Below, one piece after another: positions 34,702 through 43,365 of a DNA stretch of 64,000 bases (positions within the stretch are counted from its first letter, which is position 1; each line of letters starts with the position of its first letter). The stretch covers positions 4,217,501-4,281,500 of the forward strand of contig NZ_LT960614.1 of the NCBI RefSeq assembly GCF_900231165.1, written 5' to 3'. Source of the stretch: Hartmannibacter diazotrophicus. GTDB taxonomy: Bacteria > Pseudomonadota > Alphaproteobacteria > Rhizobiales > Pleomorphomonadaceae. Position numbers and translations under genes: made by a program. The notes under the pieces were generated by a model that had not been told where the DNA came from, searched no databases, and was given only the letters and a program-made list of their open reading frames with translations.

Positions 34702-36324
34702 TCAGGTGATCTCGATGTCCCAGGGACGGACGATCTGCCAGTCGAGGTTCTTTTCCATCGCCTTGACGTTCGGCTTGGCCCAGCGCGACATCGCCTGCAT
34801 GTACCAGGGGATGAAGCAGTAGTCCTCGCGGAACGTGCGCTGTGCCTTCTGGGCGAGAGCGATCCGGTCCGGATCGTCCACCGCCTTGGCGGAGGCCGTC
34901 TCCAACAGCGTGTCGATCTCGGCGTTCTTGTAGCCGCCGAGCTTGTTCTTGGCGTTGGAAGATCCCGAATAGATCGACCCGAGCAGGTAGCTCGCCGCGT
35001 CCGGCACACGAGTGCCGACGTCGTCGCGGAAGATCTGCACGTTCGCCTGGTCGGGACCGGAATAGCCGTCCTGCTGCGGCTTCATTTCCACGGCGGTGAT
35101 GCCGAGGTTCTGGCGCCACTGCTCGGCGATATACTGCGCCGCCGCCTCGATCGCCGGCGAGGATACGCCGACCATCATCAGTTTGGGCAGCCGCTCCGGC
35201 CCGCCGTAGCTGGATTCGGCGAGCAACTGCTTGGCCTTCTCCGGATCATAGGGATAGGGCTCGAAACTCTCGTCGACACCCGGAACCGAGTTGAGGATCT
35301 GGTCGGTCTTCTTGTGCGGGCCATCCGGGAACGACGCCTCGATGAGACCGTTGCGGTCGACGGCGAGGATGAGCGCCTGACGCACCTTCGGATCGTCGAG
35401 CGGCTTCTTGGAGAGGTCGAGCCAGAAGTGCTGGCTGGTCGGGATGAAGGGGCCGGCGGCGAATTCCGGGCCGAGGTCCTGGATGATGGTGGTCGTCACG
35501 AGTTCCGTGTGCGCGTCGAACTCGCCGCTCTTGATCAGTGAGGTCGCCGTCACCGCGTCCTCGACCGTGCGGATCTCGATGCGGCTCAGCTTGGGCTTCT
35601 GGCCGAAGAAATTCTCGTTCGGCTCGAAGACCAGCACGCCGCCATCGAGGTCGAGTTCGGTCAGCTTGAAGGGCCCCGAGGAGACGCCGCCGCTTTCCGG
35701 ACTCCACCACTCGATCACCTCTTCGCCATTGTCGTCGCGCGCCTCGGAGGCCTTGACCACCGGCACGATGTGGTTGGCGACGCGCATGTAGAAGATCGGA
35801 TCGGCCTGGGCCAGCTTGACGACGACGGTCTTGTCGTCCGGGGTCGAGACGCCGGAAAGCGCCTTGGCACTGCCGCCGGAAACCGCGTCATAGCCCTCGA
35901 CGCCGCCGATCACCTGGTTGACGCGCTGGTTCTTCGTCGACGGCATGGCGCCGAGTTCCCACGAGCCCTTGATGTCGGCCGCGGTGATCGGGCTGCCGTC
36001 GGAGAAGACGGCCTTGTCGTCGATCTTGAAGGTCCATTCCGTCTTGTCGTCGTTGGACGACCAGGAGGTGACGACATAGGGATGGATGTCGCCATTCTCG
36101 TCGAAATACATCGGCGAGGCCCACCACAGCGACGTCTGGCGCTGGTGCGCGCCGCCGCCGCGCAGCGGCGACCAGTCCATGTCGAAGACGGGGTGCGCGA
36201 TGCGGAGCACCTGATCCGCCGCCCGGGCGCTGCGCATGCCCGATCCCATCACGGCAATGCTGCCGAGCGCGGTCGCGCCCAGCATCAGCGCCTTGCGGCG
36301 CGATACCACAAACGGTCCTGTCAT
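34702..36324 (-). CDS. Family 5 ABC transporter substrate-binding protein, Tat-type leader
   Basis: A 540-residue periplasmic receptor of the dipeptide/opine class. The N-terminus has SRRKALMLGATALG followed by an Ala-rich cleavage site (ARAAD), which looks like a twin-arginine signal. The mature part shows WTFKIDDKAVFSDGSPITAADI and the family domain layout. It is the first gene of the minus-strand transporter operon and faces the catabolic plus-strand operon across a 446-bp regulatory region. The ligand is unknown; the linked kinase and PdxA2-like genes suggest a molecule containing a four-carbon acid. Confidence 0.9.
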   Translation of the reverse strand: MTGPFVVSRRKALMLGATALGSIAVMGSGMRSARAADQVLRIAHPVFDMDWSPLRGGGAHQRQTSLWWASPMYFDENGDIHPYVVTSWSSNDDKTEWTFKIDDKAVFSDGSPITAADIKGSWELGAMPSTKNQRVNQVIGGVEGYDAVSGGSAKALSGVSTPDDKTVVVKLAQADPIFYMRVANHIVPVVKASEARDDNGEEVIEWWSPESGGVSSGPFKLTELDLDGGVLVFEPNENFFGQKPKLSRIEIRTVEDAVTATSLIKSGEFDAHTELVTTTIIQDLGPEFAAGPFIPTSQHFWLDLSKKPLDDPKVRQALILAVDRNGLIEASFPDGPHKKTDQILNSVPGVDESFEPYPYDPEKAKQLLAESSYGGPERLPKLMMVGVSSPAIEAAAQYIAEQWRQNLGITAVEMKPQQDGYSGPDQANVQIFRDDVGTRVPDAASYLLGSIYSGSSNAKNKLGGYKNAEIDTLLETASAKAVDDPDRIALAQKAQRTFREDYCFIPWYMQAMSRWAKPNVKAMEKNLDWQIVRPWDIEIT

Positions 36325-36429
36325 CGATCTTCCTCCCTGACGGCCATTAGCTCCTCCAGCCTGGCCTTCCTCGGAACACCCATTCGTCGGGCAATCTTCG
36401 AGGCCACAGTCAACGACGACTTGTCTATC

Positions 36430-36441
36430 TTGTCAATACAA
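36430..36441. promoter_or_regulatory. Candidate GntR operator TTGTCAATACAA
   Basis: TTGT and ACAA flank a 4-base spacer, a dyad form often bound by FadR-subfamily GntR proteins. On the minus strand it overlaps a TTGACA that could serve as a -35 box for the binding-protein operon. The GntR regulator encoded at the end of that operon is the likely binder; this is inference. Confidence 0.4.
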
Positions 36442-36566
36442 CATGACATACATAGGCAAATTTTTGCAGGAGAATTTCTGACGGAAGAGCCAGTTTTTCG
36501 CCTTATACCAAGAAAAACAGAACACTAGACGCAATTTGCATCGCGCAGAATTTTCGACAGGTCTAT

Positions 36567-36604
36567 TGACATGTTGGACATGTGAAGGGCAATTTGTCAT
36601 GACA
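36567..36604. promoter_or_regulatory. Two dyads: TGACATGT-TGG-ACATGTGA and TGTCATGACA
   Basis: The first dyad (36567-36585) is a near-perfect palindrome with 7 of 8 arm positions matching. The second (36595-36604) is a perfect 10-bp palindrome 9 bases further. Both lie in the AT-richer part of the divergent region, and a TTGACA (36566-36571) overlaps the first and could be a -35 box for the plus-strand operon. They look like operator sites, perhaps for the same regulator in two half-site versions. Confidence 0.4.
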
Positions 36605-36770
36605 GTCGGTGTCGCACCACGAGATGACCACAGAGCGAACGCCGAGCCTTGGGTGGATTTCGGGCCGCACTCGGCCCGAAACGACAAATCCGATCGAGAG
36701 AAAAGCCCGGCGAGATTTCGGATAGACGAGTCCGATCCTCGCCGCGTGATGGACGCTGGAGGAGACGGCC

Positions 36771-37529
36771 GTGAGTCTGAACGGGAAGACATGCCTCATA
36801 TTCGGGGCGAGTTCGGGGATCGGCGCCGCCGTCGCGCGCCGCTTCGGCGAGCTTGGGGTGGACGTCGTCGTTCACTACAACGCCAACAGGGATGGGGCCG
36901 AGGCCGTCGTCAACGCCATTGCAGCCGCCGGGGGCAAGGCCTCCCACATCGGCGGCGACGTCAGTGACGGAGCCGTGGCGACGTCACTGGTGAATGAGGC
37001 ACGCGACCGTCTCGGCCGCCTCGACATCGTCATCAACAATGCAGGCACCATGTTCGGCCGCACGCCGATTGCTGGGGCGAGTGACGTGCAGTACCGCAAC
37101 GTTGTCGACCTCAACATCGGCGGCGTCTTCTTCGCCGCCCGCCGCGCGGCCCAGATCATGATGGACCAGAAGGCCGGCACGATCATCAACACAACGTCCA
37201 TCGCGGCCCGCACCGGCGGCGGCGACGGCGCCGGCCTCTACGGCTCGGCCAAGGGTTTCGTCTCCACGATCACCCGCGTCCTCGCCAAGGAACTTGCGCC
37301 CCACAACATCCGCGTCAACGCGGTCGCCCCCGGCGTGATCGAGACCAACTTCCACGCGGTCAACTCGACGCCCGAGCAGCTCGCCGCTTCTCTCAAGGGC
37401 ATCCCCATGGGGCGCCTCGGCACGCCGGACGACTGCGTCGGCGCCTATGAATTCCTGGCGAACGAAGCCATGAGCGGCTACATCACCGGTCAGGTCATCG
37501 AGGTCAACGGCGGACAGTTGATGCCATGA
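36771..37529 (+). CDS. Short-chain dehydrogenase/reductase (SDR)
   Basis: A 252-residue classical SDR. The cofactor motif [11 protein letters not shown] lies at about 13-23, NNAG at about 90-93, the catalytic Ser in NTTSIAA, and Tyr-x-x-x-Lys as YGSAK. The start is GTG with GGAGGAG about 6 bases before it. It is the first gene of a four-gene operon with PdxA2-, DapA- and sialidase-like products, so it probably oxidises or reduces a sugar-derived intermediate. The substrate is unknown. Confidence 0.88.
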   Translation: MSLNGKTCLIFGASSGIGAAVARRFGELGVDVVVHYNANRDGAEAVVNAIAAAGGKASHIGGDVSDGAVATSLVNEARDRLGRLDIVINNAGTMFGRTPIAGASDVQYRNVVDLNIGGVFFAARRAAQIMMDQKAGTIINTTSIAARTGGGDGAGLYGSAKGFVSTITRVLAKELAPHNIRVNAVAPGVIETNFHAVNSTPEQLAASLKGIPMGRLGTPDDCVGAYEFLANEAMSGYITGQVIEVNGGQLMP

Positions 37530-38557
37530 GCACGTCATCCCTTCCAACCGGCCTTCCAACCCGCCTTCCCATCGGCATCACGCTCGGCGACGTCGCCGGC
37601 GTCGGCCCAGAAATCACCGTCAAGGCGCTCGCCGAGATGTCGCCGGACGACCGGGCGCGCACCATCGTCTACGGCAACATTCCGGTCCTGGAGGCCGCCG
37701 CCCGCAGCGTCGGCTCTGACCTGACGTTTGCCGACCTCGACAAGGCCGGCCCGTCCGAGATCGCGGTCGCCAACGTCGAGATCGAAGGCGAGCCGATCCC
37801 CTTCGGCAAGCTCGACACTCGGGCCGGTGACGCGGCCTTCCGCTTCATCGCCCGCGCCGTCGACGACGCCATGGCCGGTCGGATCGGCTGCATCGTGACG
37901 GCGCCGATCAACAAGGAAGCCCTCAACAACGCCGGTCACCACTATGACGGCCACACCGGCATGCTGGCCGCGCTCACCGGCTCCAAGGCCTCCTTCATGC
38001 TGCTCGCCTCCGAAAAGCTGTCGGCGATCCATGTCTCGACCCACGTCTCGCTGAAGACGGCCATCGACCGGGCAACGCCCCAACGGATTCTTGCGACCAT
38101 CCGCGCCGGACACGAACATTTCCGCCGCATCGGCGTGGAAAGGCCGCGCATCGCGGTCGCCGGCATCAACCCGCATTGCGGCGAGAACGGCCTCTTCGGC
38201 GACGAGGACCGGCTGCAGATCGTCCCAGCCGTCGAGATGGCCCGCGCGGAAGGCATCGACGCCGTCGGCCCGATCCCGCCGGACACCGTCTATCACCGGG
38301 CTCACGCCGGCGCTTTCGATCTGGTCGTCGCGCAGTATCACGATCAGGGCCATATCCCGATGAAGCTCGTCGCCTTCGACACGACGGTGAACGTCTCGCT
38401 CGGCTTGCCGATCGATCGCGCCTCGGTCGACCATGGCACCGCCTTCGACATTGCCGGCACCGGCAAGGCCAATCACGTCAACATGAACGCGGCCATCGCC
38501 TACGGCCGCAAGCTCGCCGCCAATCCGAAGCCGGCCGCGCGCAAGGGGGCCGCATGA
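37526..38557 (+). CDS. PdxA2-like 4-phospho-acid dehydrogenase (4-hydroxythreonine-4-phosphate dehydrogenase family)
   Basis: A 343-residue NAD-dependent enzyme of the PdxA family. [19 protein letters not shown] at the N-terminus, [18 protein letters not shown] and the metal-site segment [11 protein letters not shown] are conserved. Because a four-carbon acid sugar kinase is encoded in the divergent operon, this copy is best read as PdxA2: oxidation and decarboxylation of 4-phospho-threonate or -erythronate to dihydroxyacetone phosphate. A role in pyridoxal phosphate synthesis is less likely. It overlaps its neighbours at both ends by ATGA. Confidence 0.87.
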   Translation: MSTSSLPTGLPTRLPIGITLGDVAGVGPEITVKALAEMSPDDRARTIVYGNIPVLEAAARSVGSDLTFADLDKAGPSEIAVANVEIEGEPIPFGKLDTRAGDAAFRFIARAVDDAMAGRIGCIVTAPINKEALNNAGHHYDGHTGMLAALTGSKASFMLLASEKLSAIHVSTHVSLKTAIDRATPQRILATIRAGHEHFRRIGVERPRIAVAGINPHCGENGLFGDEDRLQIVPAVEMARAEGIDAVGPIPPDTVYHRAHAGAFDLVVAQYHDQGHIPMKLVAFDTTVNVSLGLPIDRASVDHGTAFDIAGTGKANHVNMNAAIAYGRKLAANPKPAARKGAA

Positions 38558-39471
38558 CGGCAACATCCCTGAACGGCGTCTGGTGCGCGGCGACGACTGC
38601 CGTCAACGCCGACCTCTCGCCCGATCTTCCCGCTTTCGTGGACCACGCAAGGACGCTCCATGAGGAAGGCTGCGGCATCGCGCTTCTCGGCACCACCGGC
38701 GAGGCCAACAGCTTCTCGATCGGCGAGCGCAGGCAGATCCTGGAGGCCGCATTGGCTGGCGGCCTGCCCGCCGACCGCCTGATGCCCGGAACGGGGCTCA
38801 ACGCGATTCCGGACACTGTGGAGTTGACGAAGCACGCGCTGTCGGTCGGCGTCACAAAGGTCGTGATGCTGCCGCCGAGCTACTACAAGGGCGTCTCGGT
38901 CGAGGGCCTCTATGCAGCCTACAGCGCGATCATCGACCGGATCGCCGACGACCGCCTGAAGGTCGTGCTCTATCACATCCCACAGGTATCCGGCATTCCG
39001 ATCCCGGCCGACCTCATCGAGAAGCTGGTGGCGCGCTATCCGCAGACCGTGGTCGGCATCAAGGACAGCGCCGGCGACATCGCCAACATGGAGATGCTGC
39101 TGGAGCGCTTCCCGGGCTTTGCCGTCTTCCCCGGCGCCGACCCACTGATGCTGCCGCTCCTCAAGAAGGGCGGCGCGGGCTGCATCACGGCAACGTCGAA
39201 CATCGTCGGCGCGGACCTCGTCACCGTGTTCCAGAGCCACGCCGACCCGGACAGGGCCGATCTCGTCGACAAGGCACAGGCCCGCGTGGTGGCGATGCGG
39301 ACGATCTCCAACTCCTACGTCCAGATCCCCTCGATCAAGGCGATGGTCGCGATCAAGACGGGCAACGCCGGCTGGCGCCGCACCCGCCCGCCGCTCGTCT
39401 CGATCACCGAGGACGAGGCCGCAATGCTCGCTTCGGCCATGGCGAGGCTCGACATGGAGCCCGCGTCATGA
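38554..39471 (+). CDS. Dihydrodipicolinate synthase/N-acetylneuraminate lyase family aldolase
   Basis: A 305-residue class I aldolase fold. The Schiff-base lysine is in [10 protein letters not shown], the Tyr of the proton relay in LYHIPQVSG, and the substrate-carboxylate loop reads [10 protein letters not shown] in the usual GTTGE position. Members split or form 2-keto acids: sialic acid lyase, KDG aldolase, DHDPS and others. Its context, next to a sialidase-fold gene and a threonate-type pathway, points to sugar-acid catabolism rather than lysine synthesis. The ATG overlaps the pdxA2 stop. Confidence 0.85.
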   Translation: MTATSLNGVWCAATTAVNADLSPDLPAFVDHARTLHEEGCGIALLGTTGEANSFSIGERRQILEAALAGGLPADRLMPGTGLNAIPDTVELTKHALSVGVTKVVMLPPSYYKGVSVEGLYAAYSAIIDRIADDRLKVVLYHIPQVSGIPIPADLIEKLVARYPQTVVGIKDSAGDIANMEMLLERFPGFAVFPGADPLMLPLLKKGGAGCITATSNIVGADLVTVFQSHADPDRADLVDKAQARVVAMRTISNSYVQIPSIKAMVAIKTGNAGWRRTRPPLVSITEDEAAMLASAMARLDMEPAS

Positions 39472-40664
39472 GCGCGCCGGCGACGGACATGACGCTGGCG
39501 ATGGACGGTGTGCTGCGCCCCTCGACCGTGGCGCCAGGGGCAAGCGAGGCCTTCCTGCCCTCCCCCTGCATCCAGAACCATGCCGCCAATCTCGCATGTC
39601 TGCCCGACGGGACGCTCGCCTGCGTCTGGTTCGGCGGCAGCATGGAGGGCGCCTCCGACATCTCGATCTACATGTCGCGGCTGGAGCCCGGAGCCGAGTG
39701 CTGGTCGCCGGCGGAGATGATGTCCGAGGACGCCGGCCGCTCCGAGCAGAACCCGATCCTCTTCAATGCCCCCGGCGGCGAGGTCTGGCTGCTCTTCACG
39801 GCCCAGCGCTTCGGCAACCAGGACACGGCCATCGTCCGCCGCCGCGTTTCGACCGACAACGGCCGCACCTTCGGCCCGATCGAGACCTTCGTCGAGACCC
39901 CCGGCACCTTCGTGCGCCAGCCGCCTGTGGTGACGGCCAGCGGCAACATCCTGCTGCCGATTTTCCGCTGCATCGCCCCGCCCGGCGGCAAATGGGGCGG
40001 CGACCTCGACACCAGCGCGGTCCTGGTCTCGTCCGACAACGGCGGGAGCTGGACGACGGTCGAGGTGCCCGAAAGCACCGGCTGCGTGCACATGAACATC
40101 GTGCCGGCCGGCGGCGACACCTATCTCGCCGTCTACCGCAGCCGCTTCGCCGACCACGTCTATGCCAGCCGGTCGGCGGACGACGGCCTCACCTGGTCCC
40201 GGCCCGAACCGACGGACTTGCCCAACAACAATTCCTCCATCCAGATGATCGCGCTGGACGAGGGCGGCTATGCCATCGTCTACAATCATTCGGCCGCGAC
40301 GGACGACATGGAACGCCGCCTCAATCTCTATGACGAGATCGAGGAAGACGGCGAGCCCGAGGAATACGCCGGGCAGTCTGCCGGTGTGGAAGCGCCTTCG
40401 GCTCCTGCCCGCACGGCGATCTGGGGCACGCCCCGCGCGCCGATGTCGCTCGCCTTTTCAGGCGATGGCCTCACCTTCCACGACCGCCTCGATCTGGAAA
40501 CCGGCGACGGCTACTGCCTGACCAACAATTCCAGGGACGGGCTCAACCGCGAATTCTCCTATCCGAGCATCGTCGAGACGTCCGACGGAGCCCTGCACGT
40601 CGCCTACACCTACCACCGGCGCGCCATCCGCTATCGCCGGCTGCCGAGGCAGACGCGCGGCTGA
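39468..40664 (+). CDS. Sialidase-fold (BNR/Asp-box) protein without signal peptide
   Basis: A 398-residue six-bladed propeller protein. Asp-box repeats are visible as STDNGRTF, SSDNGGSW, SADDGLTW and a degenerate SGDGLTF. Conserved sialidase-superfamily segments QNHAANLACLPDG and FSYPSIVETSDGALHVAYTY are present. No leader is seen, so it is expected in the cytoplasm, unlike typical secreted sialidases. It is the last gene of the SDR/pdxA2/dapA operon (ATGA overlap). Function may be a hydrolase or lyase acting on an imported oligosaccharide or glycoside; true sialidase activity is not shown. Confidence 0.8.
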   Translation: MSAPATDMTLAMDGVLRPSTVAPGASEAFLPSPCIQNHAANLACLPDGTLACVWFGGSMEGASDISIYMSRLEPGAECWSPAEMMSEDAGRSEQNPILFNAPGGEVWLLFTAQRFGNQDTAIVRRRVSTDNGRTFGPIETFVETPGTFVRQPPVVTASGNILLPIFRCIAPPGGKWGGDLDTSAVLVSSDNGGSWTTVEVPESTGCVHMNIVPAGGDTYLAVYRSRFADHVYASRSADDGLTWSRPEPTDLPNNNSSIQMIALDEGGYAIVYNHSAATDDMERRLNLYDEIEEDGEPEEYAGQSAGVEAPSAPARTAIWGTPRAPMSLAFSGDGLTFHDRLDLETGDGYCLTNNSRDGLNREFSYPSIVETSDGALHVAYTYHRRAIRYRRLPRQTRG

Positions 40665-40703
40665 GATTGGATCGCAGCCGCACAAAACGTTACAAATCAA
40701 GAC

Positions 40704-40721
40704 CCGCCAGTGACATGGCGG
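40704..40721 (+). terminator. Hairpin after the sialidase-fold gene
   Basis: CCGCCA (40704-40709) and TGGCGG (40716-40721) form a 6-bp stem with a 6-base loop, 40 bases after the operon's last stop. No T run follows. It may mark the end of the operon. Confidence 0.35.
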
Positions 40722-40817
40722 ACAAGGACACCTTCTAGAAAGACCCGCAGCACACGATGGCTGCGGACAGGCAACAGTCCGCTCGCGGCCAGTCTTTCAA
40801 GAAGGAAACTGTCCGCG

Positions 40818-41519
40818 ATGTTCAAGCGACTTGTCCTTGCGCTGGCCCTTTTGGCCACCGCTCCCGTCTATTTGGCCTCGGCCTCCACCGCCTCGGCGGC
40901 AACCCCCGCGGTCGCAACCGCCAACGTCAATCTCAGGGCCGGCCCCTCGACCGCCTATCCGGTCGTGACCGTCGTTCCCGCCAGGGCCCACGTCGTCACC
41001 TACGGCTGTCTGGCAAACTACAGCTGGTGCGATATTTCGCTCGGCACAGCGCGAGGCTGGGTCGCGGCGAAATACGTTCAGGTGGTCTATCAGGGGGCGC
41101 CGGTCGTGGTCACCGCGCCCGTCGCCCGAAGCGTCGGCCTCGCGGTCGTTGCCTTCAACAAGGCCTACTGGGACACCTATTATCCCGCCTATCCCTGGTA
41201 TCCCCGCTGGGCGGCCTACCCACCCTATGCCGTGCCGCCGCCCTACGCGCCCCGCGTCCAGTCCCATTCCCGCTCCGTGCAATGCGTTAACGGCACCTGC
41301 ACCGGAACCCGGTCGACCACCGGCATCTATGGCGGCTCGGCGAACCAGACCCGTCAGTGCGCAAACGGCAACTGCACCGCAACGCGCAATGTCGTCGGTC
41401 CCTATGGCGGCACGGCGAGCCGGACGCGGAACTGCAGCCGCGGCGATGCCTCCTGCAGCGTGACCCGCACTGGCCCGATGGGCCGCACAGGAACCCGCAC
41501 GCACATCTTCGGCAACTGA
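40818..41519 (+). CDS. Secreted SH3-domain protein with Cys-rich repeat tail
   Basis: A 233-residue exported protein. A signal peptide (about 1-27, ending SAA) precedes a bacterial SH3 domain (about 30-90) with NVNLRAGPSTAYPVV and GWVAAKYVQV. A Tyr/Pro-rich linker (about 112-140) follows. The tail (about 150-233) holds three copies of a roughly 25-residue unit: CVNGTCTGTR..., CANGNCTATR... and CSRGDASCSVTR..., each with a close Cys pair and a Tyr/Gly-Gly segment in the first two. The function is not known; SH3 domains of this type often bind the cell wall. AAGGA lies 11 bases before the ATG. Confidence 0.8.
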   Translation: MFKRLVLALALLATAPVYLASASTASAATPAVATANVNLRAGPSTAYPVVTVVPARAHVVTYGCLANYSWCDISLGTARGWVAAKYVQVVYQGAPVVVTAPVARSVGLAVVAFNKAYWDTYYPAYPWYPRWAAYPPYAVPPPYAPRVQSHSRSVQCVNGTCTGTRSTTGIYGGSANQTRQCANGNCTATRNVVGPYGGTASRTRNCSRGDASCSVTRTGPMGRTGTRTHIFGN

Positions 41520-41831
41520 CGGCAGGTCCACCGTCAATGCTCGGGGGGCACACCCCTCTTCCAAAAGATGATCCGCCGTCATTCCCGCGCAAGCGGGAAC
41601 CCATCGGCCATGCCGACAGCCGCCCCCCAACCAAGGTGAAATGGTTCTGTTTCAAGACCTTGGCAAGGCAATTGGCACTCGGTCGATGGTTGTCCGCTTG
41701 CGCGGGAATGACGGCGGCGGAACGACAACGCCCTTTTCGCAAGGCTTTCGTCCTGCAGGGCGAGCCGCACCCCCCGTCCTCAAGCAAAACCCCTCAAACC
41801 CAACCCCTCAAGCCCATCCAGGGAGACACCC
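41520..41831. other. 312-bp intergenic region holding a REP-like inverted pair
   Basis: No gene is convincing here. The region contains the inverted repeat pair described separately (41573-41717) and then a C-rich, AT-interrupted leader (about 41770-41825) before the next small gene, with a GGGAGA ribosome site at 41820-41825. Confidence 0.7.
41573..41717. repeat. REP doublet / REPIN-like element
   Basis: Two copies of a 24-bp sequence stand in inverted orientation (arms 41573-41596 and 41694-41717, perfectly complementary). The core is ATTCCCGCGCAAGCGG, which itself forms a small hairpin (CCCGC-GCAA-GCGGG in the left copy). Inner flanks remain partly complementary (CATCG near each arm). The total length of 145 bp matches a REP doublet that can fold into one long hairpin. 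It lies wholly between two small genes. Such elements are mobilised by RAYT transposases encoded elsewhere; none is in this window. Confidence 0.75.
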
Positions 41832-42083
41832 ATGAAACGCTTCGTCCTTCTCGCCCTTGTCCTCGCCTCGGCAACCGCCACGGCGAACGCCCAGCAGCAG
41901 TTCACGCGCCAGCAGATGATGGCCGTGCGCAATGCCTGCGAGGCCGATATCCGCCGCGTCTGTGCCGGCGTTCAGCCGGGCGGCGGCCGCATCCTGCAGT
42001 GCGTCCAGGCCAATGCCGAACAGATCTCCCTGCCCTGCAAGGAGACCCTCGCGGAGATCCGCGCCCAGCAAGCCCAGAAATGA
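41832..42083 (+). CDS. Small secreted cysteine-rich-repeat protein
   Basis: An 83-residue exported protein. The signal peptide (about 1-20) ends at ANA-QQ. The mature part has a four-cysteine pattern, ACEADIRRVCAG...RILQCVQ...LPCKETL, which matches the short 'cysteine rich repeat' family of alpha-proteobacteria. These probably form two disulfides in the periplasm. The function is unknown. GGGAGA precedes the ATG by 6 bases. Confidence 0.8.
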   Translation: MKRFVLLALVLASATATANAQQQFTRQQMMAVRNACEADIRRVCAGVQPGGGRILQCVQANAEQISLPCKETLAEIRAQQAQK

Positions 42084-42153
42084 CGGCATCGACCGGGGGT
42101 GACTGCAAAGTCCGCCTGCCGGTCGATCGGTCCCGAAAGACACGGTTGACACC

Positions 42154-43365
42154 ATGAACGTCCAGCCATCGCCTGACGCCTTCGTCACCCTCCGGCGCCC
42201 GGAACGGCGCCGGCGCGGCCCGCTCCGCTATCTCCTGCCCGCCGCGGTCTTCCTCGCCTTCGCCGCAAGTGCCGCGGTCATGCGCTATGGCATCGCGCAT
42301 CCCGTCGAGAGCGCCGTTCTTTCCACCGCACCGCTGGCCGTCGAAGTCAGGGCGCCGGGCAACCTCGATGCCATCCGCGAGGTCACCGTCAGCACCAGCC
42401 TCGCCGGCCGCCTCTCCACCGTCGCGGTCGACCTCAACGACAGGGTCACGTCCGGCGAGATCGTCGCAAGGCTGGACGACAGCGGCCCTGCGGCCGACGT
42501 TGCCTCCGCCGAAGCCACCGCAACAGCCGCCGACCGGGCCATCGACACGGCTCTTGCCGATCTCGACCGCGCCAGGGCAAGCCTTGCCAACGCCCGCGCC
42601 AATCACGACCGCCAGCTTCCTCTCGCCGCGCGCGGAGCCGTCTCGCAGGCCAACGCCGATTCCGCGGTGGCAACGCTGCAGGAGGCCGAGGCCGACCTGA
42701 CGCGTTCAGCAAAAGCCATCGATCAGGCCCGGGCCCAGGCAGCTTCGGCCCACGCCTCCGTCAAGGCGGCCAGGGCAAAACTTGACGACACGGTCATGCG
42801 GGCTCCGTTCGACGGCATCGTCGTCGCCCGCTCGCGCAATCCCGGCGACGTGGTCACCGCCGGCGCCAGCGTCCTGACACTGGTCGATCCGTCCTCCATC
42901 GTCTTCTCCGCCCGCTTCGACGAAAGCATTCTGGGAACCCTTCGCGTCGGCATGCCGGCGAGCCTCGGCTTTTCCTCCGATCCGGGGCACGTGATCGCCG
43001 GCCACGTCCTGCGTCTTGACCGCGAGGTCGACGAGGAAACCCGCGAGGTCGGCGCCGACATTGTCCTCGACGCCTTGCCGGAAAACTGGGCCCTCGGCCA
43101 GCGCGGTACGGCGCGGATCACCCTCACGGCGCGTGACGATGTCCTCAGTGTTCCGAAAGCCTTCATCGCCCGCCACAACGACGAAACCGGGCTCTGGATC
43201 GAGAAGAACGGCCGCGCACGCTGGCAGGCGGTCCGCTTCGGGCCCGGCAATGCCGAGCGCGCCGAAATCCAGTCCGGCGTTGCCTCCGGCGAAACGGTGC
43301 TCGCGCCGAAGGGGCTTTTCCCCTTCATGCGCATCACGACGACAGCCGAAAGCGGGAAATCATGA
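42154..43365 (+). CDS. HlyD/MacA-type periplasmic adaptor
   Basis: A 403-residue membrane fusion protein. A short Arg-rich cytoplasmic tail and one anchor helix (about 26-46) come first, followed by lipoyl halves (VRAPGNLDAIREVTVSTSLAG and VMRAPFDGIVVARS), a long Ala-rich coiled-coil hairpin (about 105-210) and a beta-barrel domain. It overlaps the FtsX-like permease gene by 4 bases. Together with the next two genes it forms a DevBCA/MacAB-like exporter that needs an outer-membrane channel encoded elsewhere. Confidence 0.9.
   Translation: MNVQPSPDAFVTLRRPERRRRGPLRYLLPAAVFLAFAASAAVMRYGIAHPVESAVLSTAPLAVEVRAPGNLDAIREVTVSTSLAGRLSTVAVDLNDRVTSGEIVARLDDSGPAADVASAEATATAADRAIDTALADLDRARASLANARANHDRQLPLAARGAVSQANADSAVATLQEAEADLTRSAKAIDQARAQAASAHASVKAARAKLDDTVMRAPFDGIVVARSRNPGDVVTAGASVLTLVDPSSIVFSARFDESILGTLRVGMPASLGFSSDPGHVIAGHVLRLDREVDEETREVGADIVLDALPENWALGQRGTARITLTARDDVLSVPKAFIARHNDETGLWIEKNGRARWQAVRFGPGNAERAEIQSGVASGETVLAPKGLFPFMRITTTAESGKS

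Larger units (their letters stand above)
36325..36770. other. 446-bp divergent regulatory region
   Basis: No gene is visible. About 36420-36610 is clearly lower in GC than the surroundings and contains three separate dyads listed as their own features. It should hold the promoters of the ABC/kinase/GntR operon (minus) and the SDR/PdxA2/DapA/sialidase-fold operon (plus). Confidence 0.7.

Noticed and set aside
37526-38557. PdxA-like gene as the vitamin B6 gene pdxA
   Set aside because: Its coupling to an SDR and a DapA-like gene and the divergent four-carbon acid sugar kinase favour the catabolic PdxA2 role; no other B6 or ksgA/surA neighbours are present.
41573-41717. The inverted pair read as a transcription terminator
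   Set aside because: Arms are 97 bases apart, no T run follows, and the core matches the style of REP elements, so a repeat element is the better reading.
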